41,287 nucleotides of DNA, taken from contig JAJDEN010000011.1 in NCBI GenBank assembly GCA_029259775.1, forward strand, positions 1 to 41,287. Direction: 5' to 3'. Both the position numbers and the translations under genes were made by a program. Positions within the stretch are counted from its first letter, which is position 1, and each line of letters starts with the position of its first letter. The notes beneath the pieces were generated by a model. It ran no database searches and was not told where the DNA came from. It saw only the letters and a list, made by a program, of their open reading frames with translations. The stretch comes from Planctomycetota bacterium (GTDB taxonomy: Bacteria > Planctomycetota > PLA2 > JAEUHO01). Shown here one piece after another: positions 7,321 through 15,939 of the stretch.

Positions 7321-8625
7321 GTGATCAGCCCCGATTTCGCCCCTCCCCCGTCCGTGAGCGCCGCCGGGGGCGCTCGCTACGCCCCCGGCCTAGAAATCCA
7401 CCTGCGTCCCGTGGCCGACCTCGAACTCGACCCCAACAACGCCCGCGCGCACGACGACCGCAACATCCAGGCGATCGCGGACTCGCTGTCCCGCTTCGGC
7501 CAGCAGAAGCCGATCGTCGTTTCGCCGGGCGGCACCGTGCTCGCGGGCAACGGGACACTCGCCGCGGCGAAGCACCTGGGGTGGACGCAGGTCGCGGCCA
7601 TCACAACCGACCTCGAGGGCGCTGACGCACGCGGCTACGCGATTGCGGACAACCGCACGGCCGAACTCGCGGAGTGGGACTTCGTGCGGCTCTCCGATGA
7701 GTTGCAGGAGCTCCCCCCCGATGTGCTCCAGACGCTCGGCTTCGACGAGAAGGAGATGCGCCGCATCGCGTCAGAAGCGGACGCGGCGATCCGCGCGATG
7801 CAGGAGGACCAAGACGACGACGTTGCTCCCGAGCCGCCGGACGATCCGATCACGAAGCCCGGTGACCTGTGGCTGCTTGGCGAGCACCGTCTGCTGTGCG
7901 GCGACAGCACGAACGCCGAAGACGCTGCCCGGTTGATGAACGGCGAGAAGGCCAGCCTGCTCGCCACCGACCCGCCGTACTTGGTGGACTACCAAGGCGG
8001 CAACCACCCCCAGTCGTGGCACAACCGTCCCGACGTCAAGGACAAGCATTGGGACGACTACACCGATCCCACGACGGGTGCTGCGTTCTTCGAGTCCTAC
8101 CTGCGAGTGGGTCTCAAGCACTGCAAGGACCACATCGCCGTCTACCAATGGTTCGCCACGAAGCGGCACGACATCGTCGAAGCAGCATGGCGCGCCGTTG
8201 GACTGCTCCCGCACCAGGAGTTGGTCTGGGCCAAGGCGCGCGCCGTGCTCACGCGCTGCGACTTCATGTGGCAGCACGAACCGTGCATGTACGGCTGGGT
8301 CGAGGGCAACCGCCCGACGCTCAAGCCCCCGCCGAACGAAACCACCGTGTGGCACATCAACCAGCAGGGCGAGCAGGACGGCATCCACCCGACGCAGAAG
8401 CCCGTGGAGTTGTTTCTGCGCCCGATCCGCTGGCACACGTTGCGGGGCGAGATCTGCTTAGAACCGTTCTCTGGCAGCGGCACGCAGATCATCGCGGCGG
8501 AGCGTCTGGAGCGCCGCTGCTTCGCTATGGAACTCTCGCCCGCGTTCGTGGATGTCGCAGTTGCCCGCTGGGAAGCCGCGGGCGGCAATACGGCGGAGCG
8601 CATTCCGGCGGAGTCGGCAGCGTGA
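7321..8625 (+). CDS. ParB-domain / DNA methyltransferase fusion
   Basis: A 434-aa phage-type modification enzyme. Residues about 20-110 form a ParB/sulfiredoxin-like domain (DLELDPNNARAHDDRNIQAI, VLAGNGTLAAAKHLG, YAIADNRTAELAEW). The methyltransferase begins with LLGEHRLLCGDST, with catalytic DPPY at about residue 217 and the SAM-binding FSGSGT at about 383. DPPY ahead of FSGSG marks a beta-class N6-adenine or N4-cytosine methyltransferase. There is no restriction endonuclease beside it, so it is probably an orphan methylase protecting element DNA or regulating it. The GTG start is preceded by no clear Shine-Dalgarno. It heads a tightly overlapping operon with the DUF1937 and terminase genes. 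Confidence 0.93.
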   Translation: MISPDFAPPPSVSAAGGARYAPGLEIHLRPVADLELDPNNARAHDDRNIQAIADSLSRFGQQKPIVVSPGGTVLAGNGTLAAAKHLGWTQVAAITTDLEGADARGYAIADNRTAELAEWDFVRLSDELQELPPDVLQTLGFDEKEMRRIASEADAAIRAMQEDQDDDVAPEPPDDPITKPGDLWLLGEHRLLCGDSTNAEDAARLMNGEKASLLATDPPYLVDYQGGNHPQSWHNRPDVKDKHWDDYTDPTTGAAFFESYLRVGLKHCKDHIAVYQWFATKRHDIVEAAWRAVGLLPHQELVWAKARAVLTRCDFMWQHEPCMYGWVEGNRPTLKPPPNETTVWHINQQGEQDGIHPTQKPVELFLRPIRWHTLRGEICLEPFSGSGTQIIAAERLERRCFAMELSPAFVDVAVARWEAAGGNTAERIPAESAA

Positions 8626-8966
8626 TCTACTTGGCGAGCCCGTACACCGATCCGGACCCAGTCGTACGCAAGGCACGCTACGAAGCGGCGTGCGCCCGTG
8701 CCGCGCTCATGCTCGCCGGCGGGCGGCTCGTTTACAGCCCGGTCGTGTACGGCCACGCGCTCGCCCAGCGCGGCCTGCCCGGTGACTGGGCGTTCTGGGA
8801 GCAGCACAACCACGCGATGCTCTCGCGCTCAACCTCGCTCCTCCTCCTACTGCTTCCCGGCTGGCGGGAGAGCGAGGGCGTGCGGGCCGAGCTCGCCATC
8901 GCGCGTTCGCTGGGCCTGCCCGTGCGCCATGCCGCGCTCGATGACGTGCCGCTGGAGGCGTCGTGA
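8622..8966 (+). CDS. DUF1937 family protein (114 aa)
   Basis: The start is the GTG at 8622, which overlaps the methyltransferase TGA by four bases. The sequence matches DUF1937: YLASPYTDPDPVVRKARYE at the start, GRLVYSPVVYGHALA, GLPGDWAFWEQHN, and WRESEGVRAELAIARSLGLPV near the end. The family has a nucleoside 2-deoxyribosyltransferase-like fold and is common in phages; the substrate is not known to me. Its position between a DNA methylase and terminase genes suggests a role in nucleotide or DNA modification, which is inference. Confidence 0.85.
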   Translation: MIYLASPYTDPDPVVRKARYEAACARAALMLAGGRLVYSPVVYGHALAQRGLPGDWAFWEQHNHAMLSRSTSLLLLLLPGWRESEGVRAELAIARSLGLPVRHAALDDVPLEAS

Positions 8967-9430
8967 CAGACGCCCGTTCCGTGGGACCTGAGCCCGCCGA
9001 CCTAGAGCGCGAGGCCAAGGCCACGATCGAGGCCTACCGCGCGTACTTGAACTCGCCCGCCTTCCAGCACAGCGTCGATCTCATGGTGCTGGTGAAGATC
9101 GCAGGCGACGACAGCGCCGATATCCGCGAACGTCGTCGCGCGGCTGAGGTGCTTGCGAAGTTGCGCCTCCAAGCCATGCAGGGACTGGCTGAGCTCACGG
9201 GCACGCGCGAGCAGTCGCTCGACAGGCTAGGCCTGAAGACCGGCCCGCATACGATCGCGTTGACTCAACTGAATCAGCGCATCGAGGTCGTACGCGCCAC
9301 CGACTGGCGCAACGCCGCGCCGCTGGAGCAGGGCGCGGAGATCGAGGCCGAGGTGCTTCCCGCTGGCGAGCCCGACACCAACGGCCACGAGAAGCAGGGG
9401 CAAGGCGATGCCGCAGATCCTGCTTCCTGA
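8963..9430 (+). CDS. Probable terminase small subunit
   Basis: A 155-aa helical protein starting at a GTG that overlaps the previous stop by four bases, and ending 23 bases inside the large terminase gene. It contains a helical stretch with DIRERRRAAEVLAKLRLQAMQ that resembles the armadillo-like helices of some small terminase subunits, then a beta region (HTIALTQLNQRIEVVRATDW) and an acidic tail. There is no diagnostic catalytic motif in this family, so the call relies on size and on the gene immediately upstream of the large subunit. Its expected role is recognition of packaging DNA and control of the large subunit. Confidence 0.6.
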   Translation: MTDARSVGPEPADLEREAKATIEAYRAYLNSPAFQHSVDLMVLVKIAGDDSADIRERRRAAEVLAKLRLQAMQGLAELTGTREQSLDRLGLKTGPHTIALTQLNQRIEVVRATDWRNAAPLEQGAEIEAEVLPAGEPDTNGHEKQGQGDAADPAS

Positions 9431-10784
9431 GCCGCTGCCGCACCAACTCGACGTGCTGCGTCACCCGGCGCGCTTCAAGGTCGTGATCGCTGGCAGGCGC
9501 TGGGGCAAGTCCCTCGCCGGACTCATTGCGTGCGTCGAGGGCCACGGCCCGCCGGGCTCGGGCTTTCGTGGCGCGCTTGAAGGCGGGCAGGTCTGGTGGG
9601 TCGCGCCGACGTTCCCTCAGGGCGTCCTGATCTGGCGCGACCTGAAGAAGGCGCTGCACGGTGCGTGGACCGAGAAGAAGGAAAAAGAGATGCGCATCGA
9701 GTTGCCCGGCGGCGGCTCGATCACGGTGAAGTCAGCCGACGATCCCGATGCGCTACGTGGCGTGGGGTTGGACGGCGTCGTCATGGACGAAGCTGCCTTC
9801 TTCTCCGAGGAGGCATGGGTGAACGGCATCCGCCCCGCGTTGGCGGACCGGCAGGGCTGGGCCATGTTCCTCACGACGCCCTCGGGCACCAACTGGATCC
9901 ACGGCATCTTCGAGACGGCTGAGTCGAGCGAAGGTTGGGCCAGGTGGCAGAGGCCTACGAGTGAGAATCCGATCATCCCGGCCAAGGAGATGGAAGACGC
10001 GCGCCGCGACATGGGCGAGCTTCAGTTTGCGCAAGAGCATCTCGCGGAGTTCGTTACGGCGGGCGCTGGCTTGTTCAAGCCGGATTGGTTCGAGCATCGC
10101 TACGCCGTCATGCAGGAACACCACTACCGACTACCGGACGGCGAGATCGTTCACCGCGACCGGCTGCGGCGCTTCGGCGTCGTGGACTTGGCCGTCAGCA
10201 CGAAGACAACCGCGGACTACACCGTGGTGGGCGCGTTCGGCGTCACGGCCAAGAACGAGATCCTCATCCTGGACATCGACCGCAAGCGGCGAGAAGGCCC
10301 CGACATCGTGCCCGCGATGAAGCGCATGGTGGAGCGTCACCGCCTGCCCGTGATCTGGGTCGAGAAGGTTGGGTTCCAACTCTCGCTGATCCAGCAGGCA
10401 CGACGTGAGGGACTCCCGGTACGTGAGCTCCAGCCGGACCGCGACAAGGTCTCGCGCGCGATGCCGGCGACGGCTGCTCTGGAAGGCGGGCGCGTCTTGC
10501 TTCCGACGACGGCGCCGTGGGTGCGGGACTTCGTGGACGAGGTTCTCTCGTTCCCTGTGGGACGCCACGACGACCAGGTGGACGTCCTGAGCTACGCCGT
10601 CGAGGTGGCCCGGACGGCGGCGGGGACGTGGTGGCTGGACGACGGCACGGAGGGACTCTCGTTCCGGGAGCGGCATCCCCTCGCCGACATGATGCCCGCC
10701 TCGGCCTTCGACGATCGCGGGAACCTCTTGTCTGTCTCCGAGATGTTCCGCGGCATGGGGCCCAGCGGCCAGGGCGGGCTCTAG
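9408..10784 (+). CDS. Phage terminase large subunit
   Basis: A 458-aa DNA-packaging motor and nuclease. The ATPase domain starts with the Walker A variant AGRRWGKS (K34), followed by WWVAPTFPQG, and Walker B as GVVMDEAAFF near residue 128. The nuclease domain begins at about residue 255 with GVVDLAVSTKTTADYT, whose first aspartate is expected to bind metal, and ends with HDDQVDVLSYAVE near 390. Length and motif order are those of a complete large subunit. It should cut concatemeric DNA and pump it into a procapsid, yet no portal or capsid gene follows in the window. Confidence 0.93.
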   Translation: MPQILLPEPLPHQLDVLRHPARFKVVIAGRRWGKSLAGLIACVEGHGPPGSGFRGALEGGQVWWVAPTFPQGVLIWRDLKKALHGAWTEKKEKEMRIELPGGGSITVKSADDPDALRGVGLDGVVMDEAAFFSEEAWVNGIRPALADRQGWAMFLTTPSGTNWIHGIFETAESSEGWARWQRPTSENPIIPAKEMEDARRDMGELQFAQEHLAEFVTAGAGLFKPDWFEHRYAVMQEHHYRLPDGEIVHRDRLRRFGVVDLAVSTKTTADYTVVGAFGVTAKNEILILDIDRKRREGPDIVPAMKRMVERHRLPVIWVEKVGFQLSLIQQARREGLPVRELQPDRDKVSRAMPATAALEGGRVLLPTTAPWVRDFVDEVLSFPVGRHDDQVDVLSYAVEVARTAAGTWWLDDGTEGLSFRERHPLADMMPASAFDDRGNLLSVSEMFRGMGPSGQGGL

Positions 10785-10789
10785 GTCCC

Positions 10790-11059
10790 GTGGTTGGCTA
10801 CGCCCCTGGGTGGGAGCCGTGGGAGGCGCGCCGTGGCTCGCTGCCCCAGCGCCCGGATCCCGAGGTGCGCCAGGCGCGTGAGGACGCGCGGCTGCTGCTG
10901 ATGGTGGTGCGGGCGCGTGGGGCCGAGGGGCGCCCAGCGTTCGAGCACGCCCAAGCATTGGCGGAGGCAGCGGAAGACGCGCGCCTCACGCCTCGGCTTC
11001 GCCTCCGAGCGGCCACGGCGCTGGCCCGTCTGAGGATGTCCGCCCTGGGCCGGACCTAG
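10790..11059 (+). CDS. Small hypothetical protein after terminase (89 aa)
   Basis: The frame starts at the GTG five bases after the terminase stop and gives a helical, arginine- and alanine-rich product (QAREDARLLLMVVRARGAEG, AEAAEDARLTPRLRLRAATALARL). I do not recognise a family. The close spacing suggests it is the last gene of the methylase-terminase operon. The high arginine content could also arise from chance reading of GC-rich DNA, so confidence is moderate. Confidence 0.45.
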   Translation: MVGYAPGWEPWEARRGSLPQRPDPEVRQAREDARLLLMVVRARGAEGRPAFEHAQALAEAAEDARLTPRLRLRAATALARLRMSALGRT

Positions 11060-11515
11060 GCCGCAGCGCGGGAATCCCCCGTGATGGAACGGACGCTCGC
11101 CGGACAGGCAACGGACGCGCGCCGGACGCCCTCAGGGCGTCCCACGGCGGCGCGGGGCGCCTCAAGCGACGATCCAGGCGCCCGCGACGTGGAGACGCTC
11201 ACGGGGCCCACAGGAGCTTCTACGCGGCCCGCAGACCTAACAGGCTGGCTCGGCGGGCCATTGGGCCCAGACGATCGCCCAAAGCGCATAAAGCTGCCCA
11301 TAATCCCCGAGCCGCCCGGGGTCCAGAATGGGCTTTTTCGCCGTTCCAAGTCTACCACGGCCTCACATGTTAGGTGTCCCGAGCCGACCGTCTCCCACAC
11401 GCTACACGCCCCAACTGGCCTCGCTGTCACCCACCGTTGGTCAATGTGACGGCCCGCCCATTGGGCACGACTCGTCGGTCGCCGTGCGCGGCGTGGGGCG
11501 GAGCCGTTCGCTGAG
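11060..11515. other. Gap between phage module and surface-protein gene
   Basis: No convincing gene. A plus-strand frame from 11081 to 11449 is open but compositionally implausible in its second half; its first 60 codons could be the start of a truncated phage structural gene. The motif GCCCATTGGGC-like occurs twice (near 11257 and 11457). This is where portal and capsid genes would be expected in a complete prophage, so it may hold a deletion junction. Confidence 0.35.
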
Positions 11516-13666
11516 CTACTTCGGCGCCTGGAAGCGAAGCTCGATGCCGGTATCGCCAGGCTGCACGTCGTCGACCAGCGCGGTGACGGGCTTCGCGCCT
11601 TGCTGATGAACTGTGCTCTGAAGTCTGTAGGGCCCGGGCTGGCCTGGATCGACGACGGCGACGAAGTGCCCGTCCTTGTCCGCTTGCGCGTTGCCCACAG
11701 ACTTCTTGCCCCGCAGCACGCTGATGTGGCCGGGGGTGGGCGCCCCCTCCGCGGTCAGCAACGTGCCTTCGATCCTGGTGCCGGTGCGCAGGCGCAGGAC
11801 GATCTCCTGGCCCTCCGGCACGAAGGGCTTCGTTGTCGGCACGAACCACGGCTGCCTGGCCGTGGCCGAAAACCCGACGCTGTAGTTGAGCTCCTTGACG
11901 AGCAGCTTCTCGATCTTCACGCGCCCGTCCGCATCCGTTCGCGGGGACGCCCTTCTCACCGTGACCGGATACACGTTCACCGCCAGGCCTTCGATCGGGT
12001 TCCCCTTAGGGTCGAGCACGCGGACGATGACGCTGCCGTCCAACTGCAGGGCCGTGGACCGGATCACGACGTCGTCGGCACCGGCGCGCGCGCCCTCGAG
12101 CTTCCCCACGATGGGCTTCTGCTCTGTGCGGTAGCGCTGACTCTTGCTCGGGCCGACGTTGCCTGCGAACTCGATGTCGAGCACGGCGCCCATCTTCGTC
12201 GTGACGCTGAACGTCCCGTCTCCGTCGGTGAACAGCCAGGTCGTCTGCTCTCCGGCGACCCGGATCTGGAGTTGAGCCCATGCGAGGGGCTTGCCCTGCG
12301 GGTCCAGCAGCACGCCTTTCGTCACGATCGCGGGTTCGAGGACGATCACGACCTCGCCAAGTTCCACTTCGCCGCGGTCGCCCGGAGACGGGATGTCGCC
12401 AAGCCCCTGGGCGTAGCCGTGCTTGTTGACCATGAGCACGTGGGGAAGGAGCGGGCTCAGGCCGTCGAGTGCGAAGCGACCGTCCTCGTCGGTCCAGGCG
12501 TGACCTATGGAGAGCCTCGCAGGGCTGCGCTCGTCGCCTACGACCGTCACCTGTGCGCTCTTGAGGCCCCTGCCGTTCCCATCGACGACGCGTCCACGCA
12601 CGCGCAGGCCGGGCGAGAGAGCGAAGTCGAGCACTTCCTTCTTCTCGACCTCCACCTGCTCGCGCGCGTAGCCCGCGGCCAGCACGTGCACGTCCGAGAC
12701 CCCGCTGCCGGTCCAGTCGTGCAGCACGAAGTGCCCTTGGGCGTCGGTCTCCGTCTTGGGGACGAGCGCCCAACTCATGCCCACGCGCGCGCCGGGAATC
12801 GGCTTCCCGGTTGTCTTGTCCGTCACGGTGCCACGCAGCGTGCGCCCTGCGAGCAGCGTGAGGTCGTGGGTCATCGCCCCCGACGCCGGCAACTCGAGGA
12901 GGATCCAACTCGGATCGCCCCAGCCATCGCGCTGCGGCCGCGGGGCCAGGTAGATCGACTCGCCTGGAGGCAGGTCGGCGAACGTGTAGGAGCCTCCCGC
13001 GTCGGTCTCGCCCATGTACTCGAACCACACGGTGGCTGGGCCGCCGCGGAAGAGGCGCAGCTTGAGCCCCTGCGCCGGCTCACCAGCGGGCGTCTTCGCG
13101 TTGACCGTCAGCTTTACGGGCTCTTCAAGGACGACACGCACACGCTCGCCGGCCCGCATCATCGTCAGCTCGGTGGAGACGAGCCCCTGCGCAGTGACGT
13201 GCAGGTATACGTGGTCGCCGCGCTTGAGCCGCATCGAGAAGGTCCCGTCGCGGGCGCTGCGCGTCTTCGCCTTGACCTGCGCAACGTTGTGCTGCCCGTC
13301 CGTGAGCAGTCGCCCGTAGCGCCAGGGCTGGAACACCGACGCGAGCAACGCGCCGGGGACGGGTGAGCCGTCCTTGCGCACGACGATGCCGTGCAGGTCG
13401 CGCTCCCGATCCGCCTTCTCGAGATCCACCGGGTCGGGCAACGCCTCCGCGTCCTCCTCTGCAAGCGCCGCCGGCGCAGTCGGCTCGAGGCCGACGGCCT
13501 TCTCTGGCGTGCGACCCACTCCCGTGTCGAGAAGCTCCTCGCCTCCGGGAAGGGCCTCCGGTGCGTCCGCGGTCAGCGACGAATCGGATCGGGTCGCGAC
13601 GACAAGGATCAAGATTGCGATCGCGACGACAGCCGCTACGACGAGAAACCCCTGGAGTTTCGACAT
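11516..13666 (-). CDS. Membrane-anchored carboxypeptidase-regulatory-like domain protein (716 aa)
   Basis: The ATG at 13666 has a GGAGG Shine-Dalgarno and is followed at once by one hydrophobic helix (FLVVAAVVAIAILILVVA), then a low-complexity linker and a long extracytoplasmic part. That part is built of repeated seven-strand beta-sandwich modules of the carboxypeptidase regulatory-like / Cna-B type, each with a pattern like GRVVDGNGRGLKSAQVTV followed by TDEDGRFALDGL. I count at least six such modules. Proteins of this architecture are frequent in Planctomycetota and Myxococcota and are presumed to act in cell-surface binding or scaffolding. No enzymatic domain is visible. It appears to be host sequence rather than part of the phage module. 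Confidence 0.82.
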   Translation of the reverse strand: MSKLQGFLVVAAVVAIAILILVVATRSDSSLTADAPEALPGGEELLDTGVGRTPEKAVGLEPTAPAALAEEDAEALPDPVDLEKADRERDLHGIVVRKDGSPVPGALLASVFQPWRYGRLLTDGQHNVAQVKAKTRSARDGTFSMRLKRGDHVYLHVTAQGLVSTELTMMRAGERVRVVLEEPVKLTVNAKTPAGEPAQGLKLRLFRGGPATVWFEYMGETDAGGSYTFADLPPGESIYLAPRPQRDGWGDPSWILLELPASGAMTHDLTLLAGRTLRGTVTDKTTGKPIPGARVGMSWALVPKTETDAQGHFVLHDWTGSGVSDVHVLAAGYAREQVEVEKKEVLDFALSPGLRVRGRVVDGNGRGLKSAQVTVVGDERSPARLSIGHAWTDEDGRFALDGLSPLLPHVLMVNKHGYAQGLGDIPSPGDRGEVELGEVVIVLEPAIVTKGVLLDPQGKPLAWAQLQIRVAGEQTTWLFTDGDGTFSVTTKMGAVLDIEFAGNVGPSKSQRYRTEQKPIVGKLEGARAGADDVVIRSTALQLDGSVIVRVLDPKGNPIEGLAVNVYPVTVRRASPRTDADGRVKIEKLLVKELNYSVGFSATARQPWFVPTTKPFVPEGQEIVLRLRTGTRIEGTLLTAEGAPTPGHISVLRGKKSVGNAQADKDGHFVAVVDPGQPGPYRLQSTVHQQGAKPVTALVDDVQPGDTGIELRFQAPK

Positions 13667-13781
13667 GCGCCCTCCGCTCACACGAGCATACGTCGGCGGC
13701 CGGGTGGGTTCGGCATGCCCCCTGAAGGGGGGCCGTAGACCCCCGGCGCCTCAAGTGACCGGCTCCCACACCGGAGGTCTC

Positions 13782-13868
13782 ATGCCGCGCAAGCCCACGC
13801 CCGACCCGAACCGGGCCATCGCCGACACTCGCTGCTCTACGTCGCATCACGGCTGGACTCAGGACTAA
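13782..13868 (+). pseudogene. Decayed 5' fragment of a serine recombinase gene
   Basis: The 28-codon frame reads MPRKPTPDPNRAIADTRCST and then ends in an unrelated tail and a TAA. Its start, including the upstream CTCCCACA...GGAGG leader, matches the start of the intact recombinase at 14305 (MPRKPTPDPTQAVAYIRCST), with conserved codons for the first nine residues. The similarity is lost just after the catalytic-serine region. It is therefore a truncated duplicate of the recombinase 5' end, lying on the other side of the FKBP gene. Confidence 0.8.
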
Positions 13869-14200
13869 CTGGGACTCTTCTCGATCCTGCACAGCCAGAG
13901 GTCAACGACTAGCACTGCGTCGGGCGGCACGAGCCCAGGCAAGCCCGTACTCCCGTACGCGAGGTGCGGCGAGATCCGAACCTGCCGGTATCCGCCCTCC
14001 TTCATCCCAAGCAGCGCCTTCTCAATGCCGGCGATGAGGCGGCGCTTCGCAAGTAGCGCCGTCGATGAGTGGCGCTCGGAAACAACCTCTCCGCGACTCA
14101 ACGCGACCTGGCACTCGATCGTTACCTCGTCGCCCTTCGCGGCCGCCGGCCCTTCGCCGGGCTCTTCCGCGAGCAGTTTCACGCCTGGCGCCAAGTACAT
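13865..14200 (-). CDS. FKBP-type peptidyl-prolyl cis-trans isomerase (111 aa)
   Basis: The product has FKBP features: a KGDEVTIECQVAL strand, IAGIEKALLGMKEGGYRQV, HLAYGSTGLPGLVPPDAVLVVDLWL. The last block is the hallmark HxAYGxxGxPxxVPPxAxLVFDVEL of FKBPs, in slightly divergent form. The start at 14200 was chosen because the FKBP fold begins there; longer in-frame starts run into the recombinase 5' end on the opposite strand. No signal peptide is seen, so it is probably cytoplasmic and may help protein folding. It is flanked by the intact recombinase gene and its decayed copy, so it may be cargo captured between them. Its stop overlaps the stop of the decayed copy. Confidence 0.8.
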   Translation of the reverse strand: MYLAPGVKLLAEEPGEGPAAAKGDEVTIECQVALSRGEVVSERHSSTALLAKRRLIAGIEKALLGMKEGGYRQVRISPHLAYGSTGLPGLVPPDAVLVVDLWLCRIEKSPS

Positions 14201-14304
14201 CACGTTGAGGATCCGGCACCATGCCGGGCGAATCCAGCCTTCATCCGAATCGCGTTGATCTCTGCGCCAAGTCCCGCCCACATGGACCTCCCACAGGAGG
14301 CCCC

Positions 14305-15006
14305 ATGCCGCGCAAGCCCACGCCTGACCCGACCCAAGCCGTTGCCTACATCCGTTGCTCGACCTCGCGCCAGGACCTGTCACCGGAACTGCAGAGAGCC
14401 GCTATCGAGCAATGGGCTGATCGCGAGGGCGTGACCGTCGTCGCTTGGCACGAAGACCTCGCAGTATCGGGCGGCACGGAGATCGACAAGCGCCCGGGGC
14501 TGCTGGCTGCGATCGAGTCCCTGCAAACCGAAAGCGCCAGCATCTTGGTCGTAGCCAAGCGCGACCGCCTCGCCCGCGACGTGCTCACGAACGCGATGGT
14601 CGAGCGCCTATGTGAACGAGCCGGAGCGGTTCTCGCCAGCGCCGATGGCACAGGCAACGGTGACAGCCCTGAGGCTCAGTTGATGCGCAACATGGTGGCC
14701 GCGTTCGCCCAGTACGAGCGAGCGCTGATTCGCAGCAGAACGAAGGCGGCGCTGGCGGTGAAGAAGGCCAGGGGCGAGCGGGTTGGGGGGGTGCCTTACG
14801 GCTACCGATCCGAGGGTGGCGTGCTCGTGGAGGACGAGGCAGAGCAGGTGCTGGTGACGAGGGCGCGCGAACTCCGAGAAGAGGGACTGTCCCTGCGTGC
14901 GATCGGGCGAGCCTTGTTTCGAGAGGGGCACGCGCCTCGCACGGGCAAGCAGTGGCACGTGCAGGTGCTCGCACGACTTGCCCCGGGATCAACGGACTGG
15001 GCATGA
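14305..15006 (+). CDS. Small serine recombinase (resolvase/invertase family, 233 aa)
   Basis: The ATG at 14305 follows an AGGAGG Shine-Dalgarno. The N-terminal catalytic domain shows AVAYIRCSTSRQ with the nucleophilic serine in the CSTS segment, the VAKRDRLARD arginine-containing motif at about residue 82-91, and NMVAAFAQYERALIRSRTKAAL leading into the long E helix. The C-terminal part (VGGVPYGYRSEGG, then LREEGLSLRAIGRALFREGH) is a short helix-turn-helix region. Length fits resolvases rather than large phage integrases. It may excise or resolve the mobile segment to the left, but the 3-kb surface-protein gene lies between, so the link is uncertain. A decayed copy of its 5' end is at 13782. 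Confidence 0.9.
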   Translation: MPRKPTPDPTQAVAYIRCSTSRQDLSPELQRAAIEQWADREGVTVVAWHEDLAVSGGTEIDKRPGLLAAIESLQTESASILVVAKRDRLARDVLTNAMVERLCERAGAVLASADGTGNGDSPEAQLMRNMVAAFAQYERALIRSRTKAALAVKKARGERVGGVPYGYRSEGGVLVEDEAEQVLVTRARELREEGLSLRAIGRALFREGHAPRTGKQWHVQVLARLAPGSTDWA

Positions 15007-15197
15007 TCCAGCTTGGAGCCAGCCCGGTCTCAAGTCGTCTTCCGTCAGCTCCTTCGCGATCTCTCGGAACTTCCTACCCAGGTTGTCAACCGAATCAGCG
15101 GCGGTACGCGCTGGATACGTCTTCGCCTTCGACTGGTCGTCCGCCTATCCTTGGCTCGAGGGGGAGCTGACCGGCCCCTCCGCGAGGCAACCGACCG

Positions 15198-15926
15198 ATG
15201 TCACGTGAACGCATCCTCGTCGTCGAAGACGAGTCGGATCTCCGTGAGGTACTGGCCTACAACCTGAGCCGCGAGGGCTACCACGTGTTGTCCGCGCGCG
15301 ACGGCGCTGACGGCCTGCGCCAGGCGCTCGACAAGAAGCCGGACCTGATCCTGCTCGATCTCATGCTGCCGGACGTCGACGGACTGGAGGTCTGCCGCCG
15401 TGTGCGCCTAAGCCCCACGATCGCCTCGACGCCCATCATAATTGTGACAGCCAAGGGCGGAGAGACGGATGTCGTTCTGGGCCTCGGCATAGGCGCGGAC
15501 GACTACCTGGCCAAGCCCTTCAGCGTGAAGGAACTGGTCGCGCGGGTGAAGGCAGTCCTGCGCCGCGGAGGGCAGGTCCAGGAAGGCAACGTGCGTCAGC
15601 CGATACGGCGCGGTCCGATCCGCATCGACCCCGCGCGGCACGAGGTCCTCGTGGAGGACGAGCCCGTGCGCTTCACGGCGACGGAGTTCCGCCTGCTGCA
15701 GTTCCTCGCCACGCGGCCCGGGCGCGTGTACGAGCGCGATGAGCTGCTGCGACGCGTGCTGGGCGACGATACCATCCGCATGGACCGCAACATCGACGTC
15801 CACATCCGCGCCGTCCGAAAGAAGCTCGGGGCGCACCGGGACATGATCGAAACCGTGCGTGGCGTCGGCTACAAGTTCAGGGACGTGCTAAATCGCGAAG
15901 CGGGCGACCAGCCACCCGCCCGGTGA
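15198..15926 (+). CDS. phoB: PhoB-type response regulator
   Basis: A 242-aa OmpR/PhoB regulator. The receiver domain (about 1-120) has the acidic pocket VVEDE (E10, D11), the phosphoacceptor D54 in LILLDLMLPD, and the conserved lysine in DDYLAKPFS. A winged-helix DNA-binding domain follows at about 140-232 (FTATEFRLLQFLATRPGRVYERDELL, IDVHIRAVRKKLG, IETVRGVGYKF). It is followed 13 bases later by phoR and then phoU, and faces the pst operon, so it should activate the phosphate-starvation genes once phosphorylated. The 11-bp-periodic TTCAY boxes listed here are its likely targets. No such box is seen in the 190 bases before its own start. Confidence 0.93.
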   Translation: MSRERILVVEDESDLREVLAYNLSREGYHVLSARDGADGLRQALDKKPDLILLDLMLPDVDGLEVCRRVRLSPTIASTPIIIVTAKGGETDVVLGLGIGADDYLAKPFSVKELVARVKAVLRRGGQVQEGNVRQPIRRGPIRIDPARHEVLVEDEPVRFTATEFRLLQFLATRPGRVYERDELLRRVLGDDTIRMDRNIDVHIRAVRKKLGAHRDMIETVRGVGYKFRDVLNREAGDQPPAR

Positions 15927-15939
15927 TCGGGAGCAAGCC

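Noticed and set aside
11081..11449. Plus-strand frame of 122 codons after the terminase operon
   Set aside because: No ribosome-binding site, low-complexity start and an implausible second half; at most the remnant of a structural gene.
11600..13366. A 588-codon plus-strand open frame
   Set aside because: It is antisense to the carboxypeptidase-regulatory-like gene and is rich in His, Arg and Asp as expected from mirrored GC-rich codons; it shows no domain.
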